Positions 9,286 to 16,020 of a DNA stretch of 34,886 nucleotides are shown piece after piece (the first letter of the stretch is position 1; every line of letters starts with the position of its first letter). Under the pieces are notes generated by a model. It saw nothing but the letters and a program-made list of their open reading frames with translations. It was not told the DNA's origin and did not search any database. The translations under genes and the position numbers were made by a program. This DNA is from JBHHXR01 sp046757205 (GTDB lineage: Bacteria > Pseudomonadota > Alphaproteobacteria > Rhodobacterales > Rhodobacteraceae), in the NCBI GenBank assembly GCA_046757205.1, contig JBHHXR010000004.1:1-34886 (forward strand), read 5' to 3'.

Positions 9286-10073
9286 CCCTTGGCGTACCAG
9301 CCATTGTCTACATAAAGCGCGTTGCCATTGACAAAGCTTGCCTCGTCCGACGTCAGGAACAGGACCGCGGCGGCGACTTCTTCAGGGCGGCAGATACGGC
9401 CCTGGGTTTCCGCCATGCCGGCCTCTTCCCAGCCCTGGCCCGCGGCGTCGAGTTCGGCGATCTCCTTCAGCCCGTGAGCGGTTTCCACGAAACCGGGGCA
9501 GACCGCGTTGCAGCGAATTCCGGCATCGCGATACTCCACCGAGATCGTGCGCGCCAATTGCAGCACGGCCCCCTTGGACATGCAGTAGACCGCTTCGAGC
9601 GCGTAACCGAGTTCCGCCGCGATGGAAGACGTTATCACGATCGACCCGCCACCGCTGCGGCTCATGTCCTGCACCGCACGGCGGCAGACCAGAAAGGCGG
9701 ATTTGACGTTCACGTCCATCAGCCAGTCGTAGTCCTGCTCGCTGGTCTCGTGAAGCGGCTTGACGATGATCGACCCTGCATGATTGAACAGCGCGTCGTA
9801 GGGGCCGAATGTCTTGATCGCTGCGTCGAGCGCCCGGTCGATCTGGTCGGCGCTGGTGACGTCGGCTTCGAAAAAGGCGGCCTCGCCGCCCGCCTCCCGG
9901 ATCATGGCAGCGGTTTCTTGTCCGGCCTCGCCCTGGATATCGAGGATCGAAACCCTGGCGCCTTCGCGCCCGAACGCCAGCGCCGTGGCACGCCCGATAC
10001 CGGCGGCACCGCCGGTGATGACGGCGATCCTGCCCGCCAGGCGGCCTGTGCCTTGTTGCTCTGTTGCCACCAT
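9282..10073 (-). CDS. Short-chain dehydrogenase/reductase (SDR)
   Basis: Classical SDR of 263 residues expected to oxidise or reduce an alcohol/ketone pair with NAD(P). The nucleotide-binding TGGAAGIG motif is near residue 20, the acidic residue in VSILDIQGEAG suggests NAD preference, and the active site has Ser in IVITSSIAAELG and the YCMSK (YxxxK) pair. The usual NNAG is NHAG here. The C-terminal CPGFVETAHG and LTSDEASFVNGNALYVDNGW are standard. It is the last gene of the minus-strand transporter operon, 28 bases after another SDR, so both probably act on the imported compound or a product of it. Substrate unknown. Confidence 0.88.
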   Translation of the reverse strand: MVATEQQGTGRLAGRIAVITGGAAGIGRATALAFGREGARVSILDIQGEAGQETAAMIREAGGEAAFFEADVTSADQIDRALDAAIKTFGPYDALFNHAGSIIVKPLHETSEQDYDWLMDVNVKSAFLVCRRAVQDMSRSGGGSIVITSSIAAELGYALEAVYCMSKGAVLQLARTISVEYRDAGIRCNAVCPGFVETAHGLKEIAELDAAGQGWEEAGMAETQGRICRPEEVAAAVLFLTSDEASFVNGNALYVDNGWYAKG

Positions 10074-10101
10074 TTTTGCTTCCTCCAGAAAAGGTTGAGA
10101 G

Positions 10102-10878
10102 TCAGATGCATTCTCCGCCGTCGACGACCAGCGCGTGGCCGGTCATGAACGACGACATGTCCGAGGCCAGAAACAGGACGGCATCGGCGATCTCTTCGGG
10201 GGTTCCCCAACGACCCATCGGAATGCTTCGGGCGATATGGCGTTCCAGCGCCGCCCTTCCGCCCATCTGTTTTTCAAAGCCCGCATTGAACGGCGTGTCG
10301 ATGAAGCCCGGGCACAGTGCGTTGACGCGAATGTTGAACTGCCCGAAATCCGCGGCAATCTGCCGGGTCATGGCAGCCGCCGCGTGTTTGGTCGTCGCGT
10401 AGGCAATCATCCCGCGATCGTACTGGATGGAGGAATTCGAGGCGGTGACGATGATGCTTCCGCCGCCCTGGGCCTTCATGTGGGCTACCGCCGCACGAGC
10501 GGCGACAAAATGCGCGCGCACGTTCAGCCGCCACGACATTTCCATCCCCTCAACCGGCACCTGTTCGAGGTCTCCCTCGACCTGATATCCGGTATGTGAA
10601 TGCAGGATGTCGAGACGGCCGTGCCGGCGTGCGATCCCGTCGATCGCGCCCCTCAGAGCATCGTCGTCCGTGACATCGAGTTGCAATGCGTTTGCTCCAT
10701 GGCCCTCGTCATGCAACCGTGCGGCGGTTTCGGCGAGCACCACCACCTGTGCGCCGCTGCGGGCCATTGCCAGGGCGCTGGCCCGCCCGATCCCTGAACC
10801 TGCCCCGGTGACCAGAGCGATCTTGCCTTCCAGCAGGTTGGCGAGTGCTGCCCTGCGCGGGGTGGGTTCGGCGTTCAT
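10102..10878 (-). CDS. SDR-family oxidoreductase with unusual NNAG region
   Basis: Classical-length SDR of 258 residues. TGAGSGIGRASALAMARSGA forms the dinucleotide fold, VTASNSS plus YATTK give the catalytic Ser and YxxxK, and CPGFIDTPFN and GHALVVDGG end it as usual. The conserved NNAG that shapes the active site is replaced by HSHTG (LDILHSHTGYQ), a clear departure. The ATG at 10878 overlaps the upstream permease stop by four bases (ATGA), so translation is likely coupled to the transporter. The same frame stays open far upstream inside the permease, but that part is the permease read out of frame. The pairing of two SDRs suggests successive steps or two stereoisomers. Confidence 0.87.
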   Translation of the reverse strand: MNAEPTPRRAALANLLEGKIALVTGAGSGIGRASALAMARSGAQVVVLAETAARLHDEGHGANALQLDVTDDDALRGAIDGIARRHGRLDILHSHTGYQVEGDLEQVPVEGMEMSWRLNVRAHFVAARAAVAHMKAQGGGSIIVTASNSSIQYDRGMIAYATTKHAAAAMTRQIAADFGQFNIRVNALCPGFIDTPFNAGFEKQMGGRAALERHIARSIPMGRWGTPEEIADAVLFLASDMSSFMTGHALVVDGGECI

Positions 10879-11738
10879 CGCGAGTTTCTTTCTCCACGTC
10901 GCAACAGGAACTGGGCCACCAGCAGCGAGACAAGGGACACGGCCAGCACCATCGTGCCGATCGCGTTGATCTCCGGTGTCACCCCGCGCCGGATCGACGA
11001 GAACACATAGATCGGCAGAGTGGTTTCCGAACCCGCCACGAAAAAGGCGATGATGAAGTCGTCGAAACTGAAGGTGAAGCTCAGCAGGAAACCCGCAAGG
11101 ATCGCCGGAAAGATCATCGGCAACGTCACCTGGCGGAACGTCCCCCCCGGCGTCGCGTAAAGATCCGAAGACGCCTCGATCAGCGTCCGGTCCATCCCGG
11201 CAAGGCGCGCGCGCACGATGATGACCACCAGCGCCAGCAGGAACATCGTGTGCGCGCCGATCAGCGAAATCATCCCCATGCGCAGTTGCGGTGGGTCCCT
11301 GCCTTCCGGCCAGATTGCCACCAGCAGCGGGTTCAACTGGTTGAACACCGTGACCAGCCCGATCAGGGTGGCGATGCCGATGACGATGCCGGGGATCATC
11401 ACCGCGACATAGATCAGCATGTCGAACACGGTGCGCACCGGACCCCTGATGCCTTGCAGGGCAACCGCGGCCATCGTGCCGATCACGCTGGCCAGTGTCG
11501 CCGAGACAAGCGCCACGATCAGGCTCGTTTCCAGCGCGTCCATCACGAACGGATTTCTCAGCGCCTTGCCGTACCATTGGGTGCTGAACCCCTGCAACTG
11601 ACTGGCATGCCGGCCGGCGTTGAAGCTGAAGATCGCGATCACGCCGATCGGAATGTAGAGAAACAGGTAGACGCAGGCCGCATAAATCCTAATCGTACCG
11701 CCCTCACATGATCGCCACGTCTTCGCGGCTGGCGCCAA
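10875..11738 (-). CDS. ABC transporter permease, PotC type
   Basis: Inner-membrane permease of about 280 residues of the spermidine/putrescine (PotC/PotI) family with six predicted helices. The first is IYAACVYLFLYIPIGVIAIFSF. The cytoplasmic EAA loop that docks the ATPase reads IEASSDLYATPGGTFRQVTLP. FSFDDFIIAFFVAG is typical of PotC. The ATG at 11738 overlaps the previous permease gene by 35 bases; a later start is possible, as conserved sequence only begins around residue 16, but there is no good alternative codon in frame. It forms the pore with the PotB-type partner encoded just upstream. Confidence 0.87.
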   Translation of the reverse strand: MAPAAKTWRSCEGGTIRIYAACVYLFLYIPIGVIAIFSFNAGRHASQLQGFSTQWYGKALRNPFVMDALETSLIVALVSATLASVIGTMAAVALQGIRGPVRTVFDMLIYVAVMIPGIVIGIATLIGLVTVFNQLNPLLVAIWPEGRDPPQLRMGMISLIGAHTMFLLALVVIIVRARLAGMDRTLIEASSDLYATPGGTFRQVTLPMIFPAILAGFLLSFTFSFDDFIIAFFVAGSETTLPIYVFSSIRRGVTPEINAIGTMVLAVSLVSLLVAQFLLRRGERNSR

Positions 11739-12555
11739 GACGGGCGATAAGCCGCATGTAAACCGTGACGGTGATCAGCATAACCACCACCAGCGTGACC
11801 GCGACCGCCGAACCGAAGGCCCAGTTGCGCGACTGCAGGAACAGATCGACCAGCGCATTGCCGACAAAGAACACCTTGCCCCCGCCCAGCAGCGCCGGGA
11901 TCAGGTATTCGCCCATCAAGAGGATGAACACGAGCATGCAGCCGGTGGCGATGCCCGGCACCGACAGCGGCAAGGTGATCTGAACAAAGGTGTTCCGTGG
12001 TCGCGCGCCCAGATCGGACGATGCCTCCAGCAGCCGTTTGTCCAGCCGGTCGAGGCTGACGTAGATCGGAAACACCATCAGTGGCAGATAGCCGTAAACA
12101 ATGCCGACCAGCACCGAGAAGGGCGTGTTGATCAGGCGCACGCCTTCAATCCCGACCCAGCCCAGCAACGCCGGAATGCCGCGCCCGCCCAAAAGGAAAA
12201 TCCACGCATAGCTGCGGATCAGTATCGAGGTCCAGAACGGCACGATCACCATCACCAGCAGAATCGTCTTCCATTTCGGGCTGGCCCTGACGGCAAGGAA
12301 ATAGGCCAGCGGATAGGCGATCAGCAGTGCCGAAAGCGTTCCCAGCGGCGCCAGCGTCATGGTGTTGCGGAACGCGGTCAGGCGGGCGGGAAGGTTGGCG
12401 TATTGTTCAAAGGTGAAAGCGGGCACCACGCCCCCGGCGGGCGCCCGCTCTCCGAAGCTGAAGATGAGAACGACGGCCAACGGCAAGATCAGCATCACCA
12501 GAAACCACGCCCCGGCGGGTGCCAGAAGCAACAGGGTTCGTGTGCGTTGCGTCAC
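11704..12555 (-). CDS. ABC transporter permease, PotB type
   Basis: Inner-membrane permease of 283 residues of the PotB/PotH group. Helix 1 is LLLLAPAGAWFLVMLILPLA. The FWTSILIRSYAWIFLL segment and the EAA loop LLEASSDLGARPRNTFVQITLP are diagnostic, followed by GEYLIPALLGGG, which is characteristic of this transporter class. It lies 22 bases after the binding-protein gene and overlaps the PotC-type gene. The family moves polyamines, betaine-like amines or opines; the actual solute is decided by the binding protein. Confidence 0.9.
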   Translation of the reverse strand: MTQRTRTLLLLAPAGAWFLVMLILPLAVVLIFSFGERAPAGGVVPAFTFEQYANLPARLTAFRNTMTLAPLGTLSALLIAYPLAYFLAVRASPKWKTILLVMVIVPFWTSILIRSYAWIFLLGGRGIPALLGWVGIEGVRLINTPFSVLVGIVYGYLPLMVFPIYVSLDRLDKRLLEASSDLGARPRNTFVQITLPLSVPGIATGCMLVFILLMGEYLIPALLGGGKVFFVGNALVDLFLQSRNWAFGSAVAVTLVVVMLITVTVYMRLIARLGASREDVAIM

Positions 12556-12577
12556 GTCGTTCTCGCCCCCGGTACCT

Positions 12578-13732
12578 TCAGGCCGACTTGAAACGCGCCA
12601 TCAGTTCGGCGCGGTTGGGATCGGTGAGCGTGACCGCGGCCCCGAACTCCAGCGCGTTCAGCAACTCCGGTGCCGGATGCAGGATCGGGTCGTTGGCAAG
12701 CTCGGGCGGCAACAATGCGTTGGTGCGCGCGTCGGCCGTCGGATAGCCGTGCGCCAGAACTTCGCGGGCATTCACCTCGGGGTCGGTCAGGAAGTTGATC
12801 AGCGCATAGCCGGCTTCACGGTGCGGCGCATTCTTCGGAATGGCATAGTAGTCGCTCCAGATCTCGCCGCCCTCGACGCCAAGCACATATTCCATCTCGG
12901 GCAGGTCGTCGTGAAGCTGTTTCCCGTCGCCGGTCCAAGCCATGGTCATCCAGGCGTCGCCGTTGCGCATCGACGGCTGATAATCCGACGAGATCGCGAA
13001 CAGATGCGGTTTGACATCGATCAGCAGCTTCTCGGCATCGGCCAGTTCCTTCGGATCCACCGAGTTGAACGAATAGCCGAAGTATTTCAGCGCATTGCCG
13101 ATCGTGGTCAGTTGGTAGTCGTGCACCATCGTGCGACCCGAGAACTCGGCCCTGGTGATATCCCAGAAGTCCTTCCACGAGGTCAGGGAGCGCCCGCCGG
13201 TGTGCTTGGTGTTGACCACGTAACCCGTGGTGCCCCAGTCCTTGGGAATGGCGTATAGCTTGCCGTCCACCGTTCCGGCCTCGGCAAAACGCGGATCGTA
13301 CGAGCCCGCGTCGAAGTTGGGCAACATGGACAGTTCGAGCGGTTCGATCAGGTCTTCGCCGACATAGGTCGTGATGGTATAGTTGGTCGGCACGAACACG
13401 TCCCAACCGCTGCCGCCGGCCTGAAGCTTGGCCAGCATCTCCTCGTTCGACCCGAACACGTTGACCTGCACGGCAGCGCCGGTCGCCTCGGTAAACGCAT
13501 CAAAGTTTGCCGGATCATGATAGTTCGGCCAGGTCGCCAGCACCACGCGGTCGCCGATGTCACCTGCGGCGAACGCCGGCCGCGGGCGAAGCCCCGGCAG
13601 TGCGGCTCCCATGACCGCCGTCGCGGCGCCCAGCCCGGTCACGTTCAGGAAGTGACGGCGAGTGATCGAGCCGCGCTTGAAGCGGTAAAGCTCCTCCATG
13701 AACTTTTGTTTCGAGATGTAGTCTTTGGTCAT
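12578..13732 (-). CDS. PotD-like periplasmic substrate-binding protein, Tat-exported
   Basis: Solute-binding protein of 384 residues for the ABC importer encoded beside it. I chose the ATG at 13732 because GGGAGGAA lies just upstream; an ATG at 13753 would add seven residues. Residues about 19-50 form a twin-arginine signal (SITRRHFLNVTG, a hydrophobic stretch, then RPAFAAGD), so the protein is exported folded. The mature part resembles PotD/PotF: VLATWPNYHDPANFDAFTEATG, VFVPTNYTITTYV, YAIPKDWGTTGYVVNTKH, MTMAWTGDGKQLHDDLPEM and YYAIPKNAPHREAGYALINF. The ligand is probably a cationic amine or betaine by family, not more precisely known. Confidence 0.9.
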   Translation of the reverse strand: MTKDYISKQKFMEELYRFKRGSITRRHFLNVTGLGAATAVMGAALPGLRPRPAFAAGDIGDRVVLATWPNYHDPANFDAFTEATGAAVQVNVFGSNEEMLAKLQAGGSGWDVFVPTNYTITTYVGEDLIEPLELSMLPNFDAGSYDPRFAEAGTVDGKLYAIPKDWGTTGYVVNTKHTGGRSLTSWKDFWDITRAEFSGRTMVHDYQLTTIGNALKYFGYSFNSVDPKELADAEKLLIDVKPHLFAISSDYQPSMRNGDAWMTMAWTGDGKQLHDDLPEMEYVLGVEGGEIWSDYYAIPKNAPHREAGYALINFLTDPEVNAREVLAHGYPTADARTNALLPPELANDPILHPAPELLNALEFGAAVTLTDPNRAELMARFKSA

Positions 13733-13762
13733 TGTCTTCCTCCCAGGTTTCATTTTCGTCGG

Positions 13763-14884
13763 TCAGTCATGTTCCAGCACGAGGGCGGCACCGGTATCCC
13801 AGGATGCCATCAGCGTGTCGCCGGTATCGAACGGTCTGTCGTCCAGCTCGGATTGCCGCGGGGTCAGCACCAGGAACTCGCCGAGCGTTTCGCTCCGGAC
13901 CAGATATTCGGTGTGCTCGCCCAGAAAAATCCGGTTCAGAACCGTCACCTCCTGACCCGGGCCATCCCGACCCAGCCGGATCCGCTCGGGGCGCACGCTG
14001 ACACTCACCTTCTGTCCCTTGCGCGTTGCCGTCTGGCTGCGTCCGACGACCGTGGTTCCTTCTTGCAGTTTGACGCGGGCGAGTTCCGCGTCAACCGCGT
14101 CAACCTCCCCATCAAAGAAATTCGATGTTCCGACGAACCCGGCCACATAGCGGCTTTGCGGGTTGTCGTAGAGATCCCGCGGGCTGCCGGACTGAACGAT
14201 CCGGCCGTCGCGCATGATGCAAACCCGGTCGCTCATCGACAGCGCCTCTTCCTGATCGTGAGTAACCAGAACGAAGGTGATCCCCAAACGCCGCTGCAGA
14301 TTCTGAAGTTCGATCTGCATATTTTTCCGCAACTTGCGGTCCAGGGCCGCCAGCGGTTCGTCGAGAAGCAGCAGTTTGGGCTCATTGATGATGGCGCGCG
14401 CCAACGCGACACGCTGTTGTTGCCCGCCCGACATTTCCCAGATCCGGCGACCTTCGAAACCCTCGAGCCGCACGATGTCCAGAGCATTGCCGACCTTCCG
14501 CGCGACCTCGGCCTTCGCCATGCGCGGCCGCTGCTGGCGCAACCCGTAACCGATATTCTGAACCACCGTCATGTGCGGGAACAGCGCATAGTGTTGAAAG
14601 ACCATGTTCACCGGGCGATCATGCGGGGCCACGTCATTGACCACCTTGCCGTCCAGCAGGACATCGCCCTCGGTCGGCGCCTCGAATCCGGCAAGCAGCC
14701 TGAGCGCCGTGGTCTTGCCGCACCCGGATGGGCCCAGAAAGGACAGGAACTCGCCTTCCCGGATCAACAGGTTCAAATCCTGAGCCGCCAACACTTCCCT
14801 GAAATGCTTGGATACGCCACGAAGCTCGGCAACAACTCGGCGATCCGTCGCGCCCTGCGAGGTTTCGTGTTCCCTGTCCAGCAT
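13763..14884 (-). CDS. ABC transporter ATPase, PotA type
   Basis: Cytoplasmic ATPase of about 373 residues powering the importer. Walker A GPSGCGKTT, Q-loop FQHYALFPHMTV, signature MSGGQQQRVALARA, Walker B LLLLDEPLAALD and H-loop VTHDQEEAL are all intact. The C-terminal third is the TOBE-type regulatory domain (VSVRPERIRLG), normal for PotA. The start is ATG 14884; GTG 14887 is directly upstream and possible. It is the first gene of the operon ATPase, binding protein, permease, permease, SDR, SDR. The divergent LuxR-type gene starts 120 bases away. Confidence 0.92.
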   Translation of the reverse strand: MLDREHETSQGATDRRVVAELRGVSKHFREVLAAQDLNLLIREGEFLSFLGPSGCGKTTALRLLAGFEAPTEGDVLLDGKVVNDVAPHDRPVNMVFQHYALFPHMTVVQNIGYGLRQQRPRMAKAEVARKVGNALDIVRLEGFEGRRIWEMSGGQQQRVALARAIINEPKLLLLDEPLAALDRKLRKNMQIELQNLQRRLGITFVLVTHDQEEALSMSDRVCIMRDGRIVQSGSPRDLYDNPQSRYVAGFVGTSNFFDGEVDAVDAELARVKLQEGTTVVGRSQTATRKGQKVSVSVRPERIRLGRDGPGQEVTVLNRIFLGEHTEYLVRSETLGEFLVLTPRQSELDDRPFDTGDTLMASWDTGAALVLEHD

Positions 14885-15004
14885 CACCGGTTATGTTTTC
14901 CGTGAGTTTGGTATACCATCCCCATCCGAAAAACTGTAGGAAATTTCCATTTCAGTGTATATACCACAAATTTGGTACGTTTCCCGGACCAAGGATGCTC
15001 CGTG
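14885..15004. promoter_or_regulatory. Divergent regulatory gap with repeated TTTGGTA and palindromes
   Basis: This 120-base gap separates the transporter operon from the luxR-type gene and is more AT-rich than its surroundings. TTTGGTA occurs twice in the same orientation (14907-14913 and 14971-14977). The first copy leads into the 8-base palindrome GGTATACC (14910-14917), and the second is preceded by GTATATACC (14957-14965). Repeated half-sites in a divergent gap are what one expects for operator sites of the neighbouring regulator. No confident -35/-10 pair was assigned. Confidence 0.4.
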
Positions 15005-15832
15005 ATGGAAGAATGGGCAAGATGCACCGGCGCGCTGATCGAAAACATCGGCCAGAACGGCTTTCCCCGGCACCTTTCCAAGGCTTTGAAAAATATCACG
15101 GAATATGACTATACCGTGATTTTCGGCTACCTTGGCGCGGCGCGCCCGCTTGATCTCTTCGATGATTTCCCCAAAGGCAAACGGAAGGTTTTCGTCGAGG
15201 ACTACCAGGAAGGCCCCTACCTTCTGGATCCGTTTTTCCTGGCTTGCGAGAATCAGGTCGAACCGGGCCTGTACCGACTCCGCGATCTTGCACCGGACCG
15301 GTTTTTCCAGGGTGAATACTTCCGCAGCTACTATGTCCGCACCGGGCTGGCCGAAGAAATTGGGTTCGTTATCGACCTTCCAGGCAAGGCGATAGCCGTG
15401 GTGTCGCTGATGCGCGCGGAAAAGGCGTTTTCGGTGCCTGCGTTTCGCCAACTGAGAAAGTACTGGCCCGTGGTCCAGGCCGCCTGCCGCAAGCACTGGA
15501 ACGAACTGGCGTCCGAATTCGACACCCCCGCGACGCTTCGATCCGGCACGACCCTGTCCGAAAGCGTCGATGCCGCATTTTCGGAATTCGGTGATGACGT
15601 CCTGACACCGCGCGAGCGCCAGGTGGTCGAGTACACGCTCAAGGGGCATTCCGCCGACGCGGTTGGCAGCATTCTCGATATTTCTCCCGGGACCGTGCGA
15701 ATTCACCGCAGAAACATCTACGCCAAACTGCGCATCCGGTCGCAGGGCGAGCTGTTTTCAAAGTTCATCGAAACGCTGACCGCAAGATCACCAGCCATCG
15801 ATGCACAGCGGGAGAACCGCCGCAAACCGTAG
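15005..15832 (+). CDS. LuxR-type transcriptional regulator
   Basis: DNA-binding regulator of about 275 residues. The C-terminal LuxR/FixJ-type helix-turn-helix is clear: LTPRERQVVEYTLKGHSADA, ILDISPGTVRIHRRNIYAKL. The N-terminal 180 residues form an undefined sensory domain (YYVRTGLAEEIGFVIDLPGK), which does not show the conserved residues of acyl-homoserine-lactone binding domains that I could place, and there is no receiver aspartate pattern. The start is ATG at 15005 with AAGGA about nine bases upstream; the frame stays open to 14972. It is divergent from the ABC-SDR operon and probably controls it in response to the imported solute; this is inferred from position only. Confidence 0.85.
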   Translation: MEEWARCTGALIENIGQNGFPRHLSKALKNITEYDYTVIFGYLGAARPLDLFDDFPKGKRKVFVEDYQEGPYLLDPFFLACENQVEPGLYRLRDLAPDRFFQGEYFRSYYVRTGLAEEIGFVIDLPGKAIAVVSLMRAEKAFSVPAFRQLRKYWPVVQAACRKHWNELASEFDTPATLRSGTTLSESVDAAFSEFGDDVLTPRERQVVEYTLKGHSADAVGSILDISPGTVRIHRRNIYAKLRIRSQGELFSKFIETLTARSPAIDAQRENRRKP

Positions 15833-15847
15833 CGACGCGGTTGGGTC

Positions 15848-15877
15848 TTGATGACGGCTCTCCGTCATCAGGGTTTT
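15848..15877 (+). terminator. Intrinsic terminator after the luxR-type gene
   Basis: TGATGACGG (15849-15857) pairs perfectly with CCGTCATCA (15862-15870) around the 4-base loop CTCT and is followed by GGGTTTTG. It starts 16 bases after the stop at 15832. A 9-bp stem with a short T-run is a standard Rho-independent terminator. Confidence 0.72.
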
Positions 15878-15905
15878 GCGGAACGCTCGGCCGGATGACC
15901 GCGTA

Positions 15906-15939
15906 ACCGTCGGCCAAATACCGGAATCTGCCCGACGGT
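15906..15939. repeat. Inverted repeat between convergent genes
   Basis: ACCGTCGG (15906-15913) is complementary to CCGACGGT (15932-15939), loop 18 bases. It is 82 bases beyond the stop of the minus-strand TMADH-family gene and may serve to terminate it, though no T-run follows on the minus strand. Confidence 0.3.
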
Positions 15940-16020
15940 CCGTGTCTCCGTCGGATCACGGGATGGCGGGACAGGCAGAATTGACGCCGCGCCTGTTGGC
16001 GCCACCTGATCCAGCCCTGA

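Noticed and set aside
10879..11577. Long N-terminal extension of the SDR frame through the permease gene
   Set aside because: This part is the permease gene read out of frame; SDR homology begins only after the ATG at 10878, which overlaps the permease stop in the usual ATGA manner.
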